This document shows positions 45,412-53,094 of a DNA stretch of 64,000 bases, one piece after another (the first letter of the stretch is position 1; the number at the start of each line of letters is the position of its first letter). Position numbers and translations under genes: made by a program. The notes below the pieces were generated by a model. That model was not told where the DNA came from. It was given only the letters and a program-made list of their open reading frames with translations, and made no database searches. The DNA is taken from the NCBI GenBank assembly GCA_002403375.1, contig DHHQ01000026.1, positions 221,276 through 285,275 of the forward strand, written 5' to 3'. The stretch is from Thiobacillus denitrificans. Lineage in GTDB: Bacteria > Pseudomonadota > Gammaproteobacteria > Burkholderiales > Thiobacillaceae.

Positions 45412-45900
45412 ATGAAAGCACTGCATCGCATGGAGCGGTTCCTCGATGAGCACCTGATTCCCTTCGACATCGTGGCGCATCCGCACTCGCAGACCAGCGT
45501 GGAAACCGCGCGCGCGGCAGGCGTGCCGCCGGGCCGGGTGGCCAAGGGCGTGCTGCTCAACGGCATGGACTGCCAGCTGGTGGCGATGATCCCGGCCGAC
45601 GAGGAGGTTCATCTCGGCAAGCTGGGCATGGATCACGGCATGGAATTCAGCCTCGCCGACGAGGCCAGCGTGAGCCGCCTGTTCGGCGAATGCGAGCCCG
45701 GCGTGGTGCCCGGGTTGCCGAACGCCTGGGGCGTCGAAATGGTGTGGGACGACGATCTGCTGGCGCAGCCGGACATCTATCTGGAAGGCGGCGACCACGA
45801 GCGCCTGCTCCACATCGAAACCCGCTACCTGCGCGAAGCCTTCGGCGACGCGCCACACTGCCACTTCAGCCAGCCGCGCATGCAGCATCTGCAGGCCTGA
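45412..45900 (+). CDS. YbaK/prolyl-tRNA editing-domain protein
   Basis: The 162-residue protein belongs to the YbaK/EbsC/ProX family of aminoacyl-tRNA deacylases that clear mischarged tRNAs. It has the family's GRVAKGVLLNG with the conserved lysine, LGKLGMDHGMEFSLADE, and ECEPGVVPGLPNAWGVEMVWD. The N-terminal FDIVAHPHSQTSVETARAAGVP fits the family's opening. ATG 45412 has AAGGAGA at good spacing. Exact tRNA specificity cannot be told. Confidence 0.85.
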   Translation: MKALHRMERFLDEHLIPFDIVAHPHSQTSVETARAAGVPPGRVAKGVLLNGMDCQLVAMIPADEEVHLGKLGMDHGMEFSLADEASVSRLFGECEPGVVPGLPNAWGVEMVWDDDLLAQPDIYLEGGDHERLLHIETRYLREAFGDAPHCHFSQPRMQHLQA

Positions 45901-46050
45901 GGCTGCCGCTTCAGCGCGGCGCCCGCTCGGCGAGGCGGCGGGCCAGTCGGCCTTGCTTTCCTGCGCCTGCCACAAATGGGCGACGCGCAGCGCCAGCCCG
46001 AGGTTGCCATCCGCCAGCTGCACCCCCTTCCAAACAGCCTTGCCTATCAA

Positions 46051-46056
46051 TATAGT
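46051..46056 (+). promoter_or_regulatory. Probable -10 box of the retropepsin-like gene
   Basis: TATAGT lies 45 bp before the ATG at 46101, in the 200-bp gap after the YbaK gene. The -35 position reads TTCCAA, a weak match. I see nothing else in this gap apart from a short GC-rich remnant with no recognisable gene. Confidence 0.35.
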
Positions 46057-46100
46057 CGGCTGTCACGCGCGATTAACGGAAAGATGCTGGAAGGGCCCCC

Positions 46101-46655
46101 ATGACGCCGATGCACGAGACGCCGCCCGAGGCCGGCCAGCGGCCCGCGCACAACCCGCATCGCTCGCTCGGACGCGGCATGGCGCTGGCGGCCAGCCTGG
46201 CGCTGCTGGGCGTGTTCTACCTCTACTTCGCGGACAGCCTGGAGGCGCGCAACCACCCCAATCGGCAGCTGCAGGTCGCGCCCGCCGGCGAGCTGGTGCT
46301 GAAGCGCAGCCGCGACGGCCACTACGTGTTCCCCGGCATGATCAACGGCCGGCCGGTCACCTTCCTGCTCGACACCGGCGCGACGCTGGTGTCGGTGCCG
46401 GCGCATCTGGCGGGCGAACTGGGTCTGAAGGCGGGTGCACACCAGCAGTCGGTCACCGCCAACGGTACGGTCGCCACCCGTGCCACGCGGGTGGACGCGC
46501 TGGCATTCGGACCGTTCACGCTGCAGGGCGTGCCGGCCAGCCTCAATCCGGGAATGGCCGACGACCAGGTGCTGCTCGGGATGAGCGTGCTGAAACACCT
46601 GGAGTTCAGCCAGCGTGGCGACACCCTGATCCTGCGTCCGCTGGAAAGCCGGTGA
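46101..46655 (+). CDS. Retropepsin-like aspartic protease, membrane-anchored
   Basis: The 184-residue protein has a cytoplasmic N-terminus, one membrane helix (about residues 27-45) and a periplasmic retropepsin-like domain with the single catalytic triad D91-T-G in TFLLDTGATLVSVP. It also has LGMSVLKHLEFSQRGDTLIL, the second family motif. This matches the clan AA (TIGR02281-type) bacterial proteases, which act as dimers. Targets are unknown. The start ATG 46101 is kept; another lies three residues later. The next gene is the cold-shock gene with its own promoter. Confidence 0.85.
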   Translation: MTPMHETPPEAGQRPAHNPHRSLGRGMALAASLALLGVFYLYFADSLEARNHPNRQLQVAPAGELVLKRSRDGHYVFPGMINGRPVTFLLDTGATLVSVPAHLAGELGLKAGAHQQSVTANGTVATRATRVDALAFGPFTLQGVPASLNPGMADDQVLLGMSVLKHLEFSQRGDTLILRPLESR

Positions 46656-46665
46656 AAAAAAAGCT

Positions 46666-46693
46666 TTGACGTGCCCGGCTTCTGTGTTATTAA
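46666..46693 (+). promoter_or_regulatory. Promoter of the cold-shock gene, with long leader
   Basis: TTGACG (46666-46671) and TATTAA (46688-46693) are spaced by 16 bp. Transcription would begin near 46700, leaving an AT-rich leader of about 108 nt before the ATG at 46808. Long structured leaders are typical of cspA-type genes, where they control translation with temperature. The leader is far lower in G+C than the rest of the window. Confidence 0.65.
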
Positions 46694-46807
46694 TAACGCG
46701 TCTGTTGGATTCAAGCTTTAAATTGCGGTACCTCTGGTAAGCCTTTTTCCTTGAAATTCGATTGATAGGGCATGTCGCCCAATTTTTTAGATAGATAGGA
46801 AACAAAG

Positions 46808-47014
46808 ATGGAAACGGGTACTGTTAAGTGGTTTAACGATGCAAAAGGTTTTGGCTTCATCACCCCGGACAACGGCGGCGAAGACCTGTTCGCTCATTTC
46901 TCCGCAATCAACTCCAGCGGCTTCAAGTCCCTGCAGGAAAACCAGCGCGTCAGCTTCGAAGTGACGACCGGTCCCAAGGGCAAGCAGGCTTCGAACATCC
47001 AGGTCGTGTCGTAA
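46808..47014 (+). CDS. cspA: Cold-shock protein (CspA family)
   Basis: The 68-residue OB-fold protein binds single-stranded nucleic acid and acts as an RNA chaperone. The RNP1 motif KGFGFITPD and RNP2 motif DLFAHFSAI are intact, and the length is standard. It begins METGTVKWFNDAKGFGF. The gene is a single unit with its own promoter, long leader and terminator. Which csp paralogue this is, and whether it is cold-induced, cannot be told from the coding sequence. Confidence 0.96.
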   Translation: METGTVKWFNDAKGFGFITPDNGGEDLFAHFSAINSSGFKSLQENQRVSFEVTTGPKGKQASNIQVVS

Positions 47015-47032
47015 TCATTCCGACCTGATGTG

Positions 47033-47060
47033 AAAAACCCCGGTTCGCCGGGGTTTTTTT
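47033..47060 (+). terminator. Rho-independent terminator of the cold-shock gene
   Basis: AAAAACCCCGG and CCGGGGTTTTT form an 11-bp stem with a TTCG tetraloop, followed by a T-run to 47060. It lies 19 bp after the stop codon and is an unusually clear terminator. Confidence 0.95.
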
Positions 47061-47088
47061 ATGGCCATCTTCACTTGCGGAACGCTCC

Positions 47089-47631
47089 ATGGCACTCAAG
47101 GCCACCATCTACAAAGCCGACCTCCAGATCGCCGACATGGACCGCCATGTCTACGGCGAGCACGCGCTGACCATCGCGCGTCATCCCTCCGAAACCGACG
47201 AGCGCATGATGGTGCGGGTGCTCGCGTATGCGCTCTACGCCCAGGAGGGAATCGCCTTTACCAAGGGCCTGTTCGACGTTGACGAGCCTGAGGTGTGGGT
47301 GAAGAACCTGGCCGGCGAGATCACCCTGTGGATCGACCTCGGCCAGCCCGACGAGGCGCGCATCCGGCGCGCCTGCAGCCGTGCCGACCAGGTCGTCGTG
47401 CTGTGCTACAGCAGCAGCTGCGAGGTGTGGTGGAAGCAGATCGCGAGCAAGCTCACGCGCTTTGCCAACCTGACCGTTCTGCAGCTTGCCGCCGACACCA
47501 GCCAAGCGCTCGCGTCGCTGGCCGCACGCGGGATGCGTCTGCAGTGCATGGTGCAGGACGGCGAGATCTGGCTCAACAGCGACGAGGCAAGCGTGCCCGT
47601 CAGGCTGACCCCGCTGCAGGCGGCGGGCTGA
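47089..47631 (+). CDS. yaeQ: YaeQ family protein
   Basis: The 180-residue protein matches YaeQ end to end: MALKATIYKADLQIADMDRHVYGEHALTIARHPSETDERMMVRVLAYAL at the start, then KGLFDVDEPEVWVKNL and LWIDLGQPDEARI. The family has a PD-(D/E)XK nuclease-like fold and has been linked to suppression of RfaH loss, but its real activity is unknown. It ends 3 bp from the convergent lipoprotein gene. Confidence 0.93.
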   Translation: MALKATIYKADLQIADMDRHVYGEHALTIARHPSETDERMMVRVLAYALYAQEGIAFTKGLFDVDEPEVWVKNLAGEITLWIDLGQPDEARIRRACSRADQVVVLCYSSSCEVWWKQIASKLTRFANLTVLQLAADTSQALASLAARGMRLQCMVQDGEIWLNSDEASVPVRLTPLQAAG

Positions 47632-47634
47632 GCC

Positions 47635-48186
47635 TCACTTCGACGGCGGGCAGTTCTTGATGCACACGGTCTCCTTCACGATCTGGCCGCCGCAGCCGAC
47701 GAAGCAGGCGTCGTAGGCGGGCAGGCAGCCGCAGTCGTCCTGGCAGTTCGCTTTCAGCAGTTGGGCGCGCACGCCGTCCCGGGTCGGCATCTCCGGCTCG
47801 CGGTAGGGCGGCGGGAAATAGGGCCGCGGCCAGGGATCCCACCAGTAGTAGGGATAGCGGTAGGGATGGTTGTATATCCAGTCGAAGCGCAGGTCCATCT
47901 CGTAGCGGCGCAGTGCCGCGGCGTACTGCTTCAACTCGAGTTCGTAGCGCTTCAGCGTTTCGAGATAGCGCGCCTCGACCTGCGGCTCGATGCCCTCGGC
48001 GCAGGCCTGGTAGCGCTGCTCGCATTCGGCCTGGCAGGCGGTCTTCCTGGCTTCGCAGTCCTGCACGCAGGCCCGGCCCTGCGGGCCGGTCGGCGGAATC
48101 AGGCTGACCCGGGTCTGGTACTGCGGCGTGGCACAGCCGGCCAGCATGCCCAGCAGCAAGGCAACGGCGGGTAGGGTAACGCGCAT
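47635..48186 (-). CDS. Cys-rich lipoprotein with repeated CX3C pairs, unknown function
   Basis: The 183-residue precursor has a lipoprotein signal (VALLLGMLAGC, Cys near residue 18). The mature protein has two cysteine-rich segments flanking a Tyr/Trp/Pro-rich centre (YRYPYYWWDPWPRPYF). Spacings are C-x3-C-x6-C-x3-C-x6-C in the first segment (ACVQDCEARKTACQAEC) and C-x3-C-x-C-x6-C-x3-C-x9-C-x3-C in the last. The regular CX3C pairs suggest helical hairpins tied by disulfides or a metal site. ATG 48186 follows GAGGGAG. I do not recognise the family. It lies downstream of the methyltransferase gene on the same strand. Confidence 0.75.
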   Translation of the reverse strand: MRVTLPAVALLLGMLAGCATPQYQTRVSLIPPTGPQGRACVQDCEARKTACQAECEQRYQACAEGIEPQVEARYLETLKRYELELKQYAAALRRYEMDLRFDWIYNHPYRYPYYWWDPWPRPYFPPPYREPEMPTRDGVRAQLLKANCQDDCGCLPAYDACFVGCGGQIVKETVCIKNCPPSK

Positions 48187-48238
48187 CGTGCAACTCCCTC
48201 GAACGGCCACGCTTTCACAATAGCCGCTTTCAGGCCGG

Positions 48239-49102
48239 CTACGCGAGGAAGCGCGCCTCGAGTTCCGTCAGGTTGAGTTCCTGCAGGATCTGCTGCAGGC
48301 GCTCGCGCGCGTTCCTGCGTGCCGTGCCGGTTTTCGTGGCGATGATGAGCTCGTTCTTCATCGAATGCTCCCAGCCGACCAGCTCGGTGACGGTGACCTG
48401 GTAGCCGTGCGACTCCAGTTGCAGGCAGCGCAGCACGTTGGTGAGCTGACTGCCGAACTCGCGGGTATGGATCGGATGACGCCAGATTTCCGACAGCGGG
48501 GTTTTGCCGAAGGATTCGTTCTTGTGGCGGCGCAGCACGGCCGCGACCTCGGCCTGGCAGCAGGGCACCAGCACGATGTGGCGGGCCTGCTTGGCGAGCG
48601 CGAACTGGATCGCGTCGTCGGTCGCGGTGTTGCAGGCGTGCAGGGCGGTGACGATGTCGATGGTCGGCGGCAGCTCGTCCGACTGGATCGATTCGGCCAC
48701 CGTGGCGGAGAGAAAGGACATGTGCGGAAAGCCCAGCCGCACCGCCAGCTCGCGTGATTTTTCGACCAGTTCGTCGCGCGTCTCGATGCCGTAGATGTGG
48801 CTGCCTGCGCGATCCTTCAGGAACAGGTCGTACAGGATGAAACCCAGATACGACTTGCCCGCGCCGTGGTCGGCGAGCGTCAGCGTGTCCTGCCGGCCCA
48901 GCACCTCGTCCAGCAGCGGCTCGATGAAATTGCACAGGTGATACACCTGCTTCAGCTTGCGGCGGCTGTCCTGGTTGAGCTTGCCGTCGCGCGTCAGGAT
49001 GTGCAGCTCCTTCAGCAGTTCGATCGACTGGCCGGGGCGCAGCACCTCGGCCAGCGGGTCGGTGAAAGCCACTTTCGGCGGCTTGAGCGTGGGGCGCTTC
49101 AT
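48239..49102 (-). CDS. SAM-dependent methyltransferase (Methyltransf_32 type)
   Basis: The 287-residue protein has a Rossmann methyltransferase core: LTLADHGAGKSYLGFILYD (SAM-binding motif I), HIYGIETRDELVEKS (motif II acidic residue), and IVTALHACNTATDDAI, LVPCCQAEVAAVL. The LHACNTATD and CCQ motifs are those of the Methyltransf_32 group (PF13679), which includes RNA-modifying and uncharacterised enzymes. Substrate is unknown. The start ATG overlaps the mscS stop in ATGA (49099-49102), so the two are co-translated. Confidence 0.87.
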   Translation of the reverse strand: MKRPTLKPPKVAFTDPLAEVLRPGQSIELLKELHILTRDGKLNQDSRRKLKQVYHLCNFIEPLLDEVLGRQDTLTLADHGAGKSYLGFILYDLFLKDRAGSHIYGIETRDELVEKSRELAVRLGFPHMSFLSATVAESIQSDELPPTIDIVTALHACNTATDDAIQFALAKQARHIVLVPCCQAEVAAVLRRHKNESFGKTPLSEIWRHPIHTREFGSQLTNVLRCLQLESHGYQVTVTELVGWEHSMKNELIIATKTGTARRNARERLQQILQELNLTELEARFLA

Positions 49103-49923
49103 GCCGCGCCGAGCAGGCGCACTTCGCGCTGCGGGAAGGGAATGTGGATGCCGCGTTCGCGGAAGGTTTCCAGCACCGCCCGGGTGATGTCGCTCGACGC
49201 GTCATAAAAGTCGTCGACGCCCACCCAGGGCCGGATGGCGATGTTGACGCTCGAGTCCGACAGCGTCAGCACGCGGATCATGGGCTCGGGATCGTGCAGG
49301 ATCTTCGGGTGCGCGGCGAGCAGGTCGTGGATCGCCGCCAGGGCCTGCTTGATGTCGGTGTCGTAGGCCACCCCGACCACCACGTCGAGTTGCCGCAGGG
49401 TGCCGAAGTTGTGCAGGATTTCGCCGACGATCTTGCGGTTGGGAATGACGACCCGCGAGCGGTCGGGATGGCTCAGCACGGTATTGAACAGCTTGATTTC
49501 CTCGACCGCGCCTTCCTCGTCGGCGATGGAAATGTATTCGCCCACCTTGAACGGCCGCGTGAAGATGATGGTCAGCCCGGCGGCCAGGTTGCCCAGCACG
49601 CCCTGCATCGCCAGCGCGATGCCGGCGCCCGCGACGCCCAGCCCGGCGATCAGCGGCAGCAGTTCGACCCCGAGGTTCTGCAGCGCCATGATGAGGAACA
49701 GCGCCAGCACCAGGCCGCGCACCATGCGCACCAGCAGCAGGCGCAGGGTCTCGTCGAGGCCGAGCCTCGCCAGCATCGCGTCGGCCATCCTGCCGAGCCA
49801 GCGTCCGACGAAATGGCCCGCCGCCAGGATCAGCAGCGCGACCACGAGCTTGGGACCGAAGCGGAGGGCGAGGTCGATCGCCGTCTCCTGGGCGTGTTGC
49901 AGGGTCTGCAGGTTCTCGTTCAT
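49099..49923 (-). CDS. mscS: Small-conductance mechanosensitive channel (MscS family)
   Basis: The protein forms a membrane channel that opens under tension and releases solutes on osmotic downshock. At 274 residues it is close to E. coli MscS (286). Three N-terminal helices lead to the pore-lining helix (GLGVAGAGIALAMQGVLGNLAAG), followed by the beta-domain motif FTRPFKVGEYISIADEEGAVEEI and RVVIPNRKIVGEIL. ATG 49923 begins MNENLQTLQHAQE; the frame is open a further 20 codons. It overlaps the methyltransferase gene by 4 bp. Confidence 0.94.
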   Translation of the reverse strand: MNENLQTLQHAQETAIDLALRFGPKLVVALLILAAGHFVGRWLGRMADAMLARLGLDETLRLLLVRMVRGLVLALFLIMALQNLGVELLPLIAGLGVAGAGIALAMQGVLGNLAAGLTIIFTRPFKVGEYISIADEEGAVEEIKLFNTVLSHPDRSRVVIPNRKIVGEILHNFGTLRQLDVVVGVAYDTDIKQALAAIHDLLAAHPKILHDPEPMIRVLTLSDSSVNIAIRPWVGVDDFYDASSDITRAVLETFRERGIHIPFPQREVRLLGAA

Positions 49924-50013
49924 GGGCGGACAGCGAAGGGGGATCGTCGAAGGGTACCAAAACCGTTGCCGAGACAGAACCATGCGGGCTTATCCGGGAA
50001 GCGGCGTTTCCGG

Positions 50014-50030
50014 GATAATGCCGCCTCGCC
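50014..50030 (+). promoter_or_regulatory. Probable -10 region of trhO
   Basis: GATAAT (50014-50019) is followed by GCCGCCTCGCC, echoing the -10 plus GC block seen before purL and ppc. The start codon is at 50047, so the leader is about 20 nt. No clear -35 is present. Confidence 0.4.
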
Positions 50031-50046
50031 ATCAGGGTTTTCCATC

Positions 50047-50793
50047 GTGTCAGTCGTCAACATTTCCTGCTACAAGTTCGTCACCCTCGAGGACCGCGAG
50101 GCGCTCAGGGCCGATCTCGCCGCGCGCTGCCTCGCGCTCGGCCTCAAGGGCACCATCCTGCTCGCCCCCGAGGGCATCAACGTCTTCCTCGCCGGCACGC
50201 GCGAGGCGATCGACGCCATCGTCGCCCACCTGCGCGCCGACCCGCGCTTTGCCGATCTCGCGCCCAAGGAGAGCCTGTCGGCCGAGCCGCCGTTCAAGCG
50301 GATGCGGGTGCGGCTGAAGAAGGAAATCATCACCATGAAGCACCCGCTGATCCGCCCGGAGGCGGGCCGCGCGCCGGCGGTGGCCGCCGCCACGCTGAAG
50401 GCCTGGCTCGACCGCGGCTGCGACGACGAAGGGCGCCCGGTGGTGATGCTCGACACCCGCAACGACTACGAGGTCGCCGCCGGCACCTTCGACGACGCGG
50501 TCGACTACGGCATCGGCATCTTCAGCGAATTCCCGCCGCGTCTCGCCGAGCATCTGGCCGACTACGCCGGCAAGACCGTGGTGTCGTTCTGCACCGGTGG
50601 CATCCGCTGCGAGAAGGCCGCGATCCACATGCAGCAGATCGGCGTCGAGCGCGTCTACCAGCTCGAGGGCGGCATCCTCAAGTATTTCGAGGAGGTCGGC
50701 GGCGCGCACTATCGCGGTGACTGCTTCGTGTTCGACGGGCGCGAGGTGCTCTCCGCCGACCTGCAGCCGTCGGCAGGCCGCCTGCACCGCTGA
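50047..50793 (+). CDS. trhO: tRNA uridine(34) hydroxylase, rhodanese family
   Basis: TrhO (YceA) hydroxylates uridine 34 of certain tRNAs in an oxygen-dependent step towards 5-methoxyuridine. The 248-residue protein has the N-terminal acylphosphatase-like region (LGLKGTILLAPEGINVFLAG, KRMRVRLKKEIITM) and a rhodanese domain with active-site C182 in FCTGGIRCEKA. The start is GTG 50047 giving VSVVNISCYKF; no in-frame ATG exists close by. The ribosome-binding site is weak. Confidence 0.92.
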   Translation: MSVVNISCYKFVTLEDREALRADLAARCLALGLKGTILLAPEGINVFLAGTREAIDAIVAHLRADPRFADLAPKESLSAEPPFKRMRVRLKKEIITMKHPLIRPEAGRAPAVAAATLKAWLDRGCDDEGRPVVMLDTRNDYEVAAGTFDDAVDYGIGIFSEFPPRLAEHLADYAGKTVVSFCTGGIRCEKAAIHMQQIGVERVYQLEGGILKYFEEVGGAHYRGDCFVFDGREVLSADLQPSAGRLHR

Positions 50794-50812
50794 TCCCGCC
50801 GCCGGGTTCGCC

Positions 50813-51535
50813 ATGGACGAAATCGCCGCGATCCTGTTCCTCACCGTCGCTGCCGGCGCCGGCATTCCGCTGGGCGGCTTCGTCGCGAGCTTCGAGCGCC
50901 TCCGTTCGCGCTGGCTGGAAGAGGAACTGCGGCATTTCCTGATCGCGCTCGGCGGCGGCATCCTGCTCGGCGCGGTCGCCGTGGTGCTGGTGCCGGAGGG
51001 CGTCGCCAGCATGCAGGGGTCGAGGCTGGCGATCCCCATCGTGCTGGCAGGCGGACTCGCCTTCTTCGCGATCGAGCGCGCGCTGGGCCTGCGCCGGCGC
51101 GAGGCGCCGCAGGTGATGGGCATGCTGCTCGACTACGTGCCGGAGGCGATCGCGCTGGGCGGTCTGGTCGCCCTTGGGGCGGGCGTTGCACCGCTGCTGG
51201 CGCTGCTGATCGGCCTGCAGAACCTGCCGGAGGGGTTCAACGCGTTCCGCGAACTGCACGCGCAGCGGCGCCGCAGCGCCCGCCGCACCCTGCTCATCAT
51301 GGGGGCGATGGTCGTGATCGGCCCGGTCGCGGGCCTGCTCGGCTACTTCCTGCTGTCTGAACATCCGGCCGTGCTCGGCGCAATCATGCTGTTCGCCGCC
51401 GGCGGCATCCTCTACCTCATCTTCCAGGACATCGCGCCGCAGTCCCGCCTCAAGCGCCACTGGGCGCCGCCGCTCGGCGCGGTCGTCGGCTTCAGCGTCG
51501 CACTGTTCGGGGATATGCTCGTTCGCAGCGCCTGA
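50813..51535 (+). CDS. ZIP family metal transporter
   Basis: The 240-residue membrane protein has about seven to eight helices. It carries the ZIP metal-site pattern in LLDYVPEAIALGG and LQNLPEGFNAF, where the conserved H-N/E residues of helices 4 and 5 are largely replaced (EAIALG, NLPEGFN). The canonical HSVPEG motif is not intact, so the metal is uncertain. The N-terminal GAGIPLGGFVASFE is typical of ZIP helix 1. ATG 50813 begins MDEIAAILFLTV. It starts 19 bp after trhO and is likely co-transcribed. Confidence 0.82.
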   Translation: MDEIAAILFLTVAAGAGIPLGGFVASFERLRSRWLEEELRHFLIALGGGILLGAVAVVLVPEGVASMQGSRLAIPIVLAGGLAFFAIERALGLRRREAPQVMGMLLDYVPEAIALGGLVALGAGVAPLLALLIGLQNLPEGFNAFRELHAQRRRSARRTLLIMGAMVVIGPVAGLLGYFLLSEHPAVLGAIMLFAAGGILYLIFQDIAPQSRLKRHWAPPLGAVVGFSVALFGDMLVRSA

Positions 51536-51900
51536 ACAGCGCTGTCAGCCTGCCGCGCACCGCGCCTGCTCGCATACGCGATGACTGCCTTGCACGGTGC
51601 AGGCCACTTCGTTGTTGCGGCGACTGTCGCACGGCGGCGCGTACCGGGCCCGGAGGTGCTGAGCCACACGTATGGCGCGCCCTCCCACGTCCATTTCCAA
51701 CACGCCGCGGATGGAGGCCAACGGCCTCTCTCGCCAGTAGCAGATCGCCGGCGTCGTGGCCTTTCTGCTCGACCCGGCCTCGTCCGTCCATGAGCAGGTC
51801 GGCCCGCCCGCACGCCGGGGTTGGGGTGCCAGAAACAATTGGCTTGAGGCCGATCGCTTGTCTTGCCGGCGCTTCCCGGCCGGTACCACACGCATCAAAA
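51536..51900. other. Unassigned intergenic stretch before the pst promoter
   Basis: About 365 bp between the ZIP gene and the pst promoter hold no gene I can support. Minus-strand frames across 51545-51898 and 51492-51914 are open but have no family motif, no good ribosome-binding site and compete with each other, which suggests a decayed remnant or chance. There is no clear terminator after the ZIP gene and no tandem repeat. Confidence 0.5.
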
Positions 51901-51907
51901 AACAGCA

Positions 51908-51941
51908 GTGTCACCCGGTTGTAACAATCAATCTCTATCGT
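51908..51941 (+). promoter_or_regulatory. Pho box and -10 of the pst operon
   Basis: GTGTCAC (51908-51914), four bases, then TTGTAAC (51919-51925) matches the PhoB box pattern of two CTGTCAT-like 7-mers 11 bp apart. TATCGT (51936-51941) lies 10 bp further, the usual position of the -10 in PhoB-activated promoters. The pstS ATG is about 90 bp downstream. Confidence 0.7.
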
Positions 51942-52032
51942 AGCGCTCGCTGAACGAAAGAAGTGTCTCGTTCGCGCAGTTCGATTGTGAGACAGCCCTC
52001 AGCCTTCGTTACTTCATTGGAGATTCACGCAC

Positions 52033-53016
52033 ATGCTTAAGAACAAAATCGTTACCGCGCTCGGCTTCCTGGCCTGCTCGGTGGTCAGCTATGGCGCACT
52101 TGCCCAGGCCGTCAAGGTCGATCCCGCCCTGCCGTCGTACCAGAAGGCCAGCGGCGTGTCCGGCAACTTCACCAGCGTCGGTTCCGACACGCTGAACAAC
52201 CTGATGACGCTGTGGGCCGAGACCTACAAGCGCAACTACCCGAACGTCAACATCCAGATCCAGGGTGCTGGTTCCTCGACCGCGCCGCCTGCGCTGATCG
52301 AGGGTGCCGCCAACTTCGGCCCGATGAGCCGCATGATGAACGCCAAGGAAATCGAGGCCTTCGAGAAGAAGTACGGCTACAAGCCGACCCCGGTGCCGGT
52401 CGCGATCGACGCGCTGGCGGTGTACGTCAACAAGGACAACCCCATCAAGGGCCTGTCGATCCCGCAGGTCGACGCGATCTTCTCCGCGACCCGCAAGTGC
52501 GGCGGCGCGGCCGACATCACCACCTGGGGCCAGGTCGGCATGACCGGCGAATGGGCCAGCCGCGCCATCGCCCTGTACGGCCGCAACTCGGTGTCCGGCA
52601 CCTACGGCTACTACAAGGAGAAGGCCCTCTGTAAAGGCGACTTCAAGCGCAACGTCGCCGAGCAGCCGGGCTCCGCCTCGGTGGTGCAGAGCGTGACCGG
52701 CCAGATCGGCGCCATCGGCTACTCCGGCATCGGCTACAAGACTTCTGGCGTGCGTGCACTGCCCCTGTCGAAGAAAGACGGCGAAGCCTTCATCGAAGCC
52801 GACGCGACGCATGCCATTGACGGCACCTATCCGCTGGCCCGCGTGCTGTATGTCTACGTGAACAAGCGCCCGAACCAGCCGCTGGCACCGCTCGAGCGCG
52901 AGTTCGTCAAGCTGGTGCTGTCCAAGCAGGGTCAGGAAGTGGTGATCAAGGACGGTTTCGTGCCGATGCCTGCCGCCATGGCCGCCAAGGCCCTCAAAGA
53001 TCTGGGCATCAACTAA
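52033..53016 (+). CDS. pstS: Phosphate ABC transporter, substrate-binding protein
   Basis: PstS binds phosphate in the periplasm and delivers it to PstCA. The 327-residue precursor has a signal peptide ending near ALAQA (residue 25). TSVGSDTLNNLMTLWAETYKRNYPNVNIQIQGAGSSTAPPAL and RNSVSGTYGYYKEKALCKGDF carry the Ser/Thr and Arg/Ser residues that bind phosphate, in the order of the high-affinity PstS family. It is the first gene after the Pho box. The C-terminal VKLVLSKQGQEVVIKDGFVPMP is typical. Confidence 0.95.
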   Translation: MLKNKIVTALGFLACSVVSYGALAQAVKVDPALPSYQKASGVSGNFTSVGSDTLNNLMTLWAETYKRNYPNVNIQIQGAGSSTAPPALIEGAANFGPMSRMMNAKEIEAFEKKYGYKPTPVPVAIDALAVYVNKDNPIKGLSIPQVDAIFSATRKCGGAADITTWGQVGMTGEWASRAIALYGRNSVSGTYGYYKEKALCKGDFKRNVAEQPGSASVVQSVTGQIGAIGYSGIGYKTSGVRALPLSKKDGEAFIEADATHAIDGTYPLARVLYVYVNKRPNQPLAPLEREFVKLVLSKQGQEVVIKDGFVPMPAAMAAKALKDLGIN

Positions 53017-53094
53017 TCCAATCGCACTGTCGGTCCGGACGAAACCGCAACACGGTCTTGTCCGGCTGACACACACCCTACGGAGATCCAGATC

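Noticed and set aside
51492..51914. Minus-strand reading frames as a real gene before pstS
   Set aside because: Two overlapping frames compete, neither shows a family motif, a signal peptide or a good ribosome-binding site, and they run into the Pho box region.
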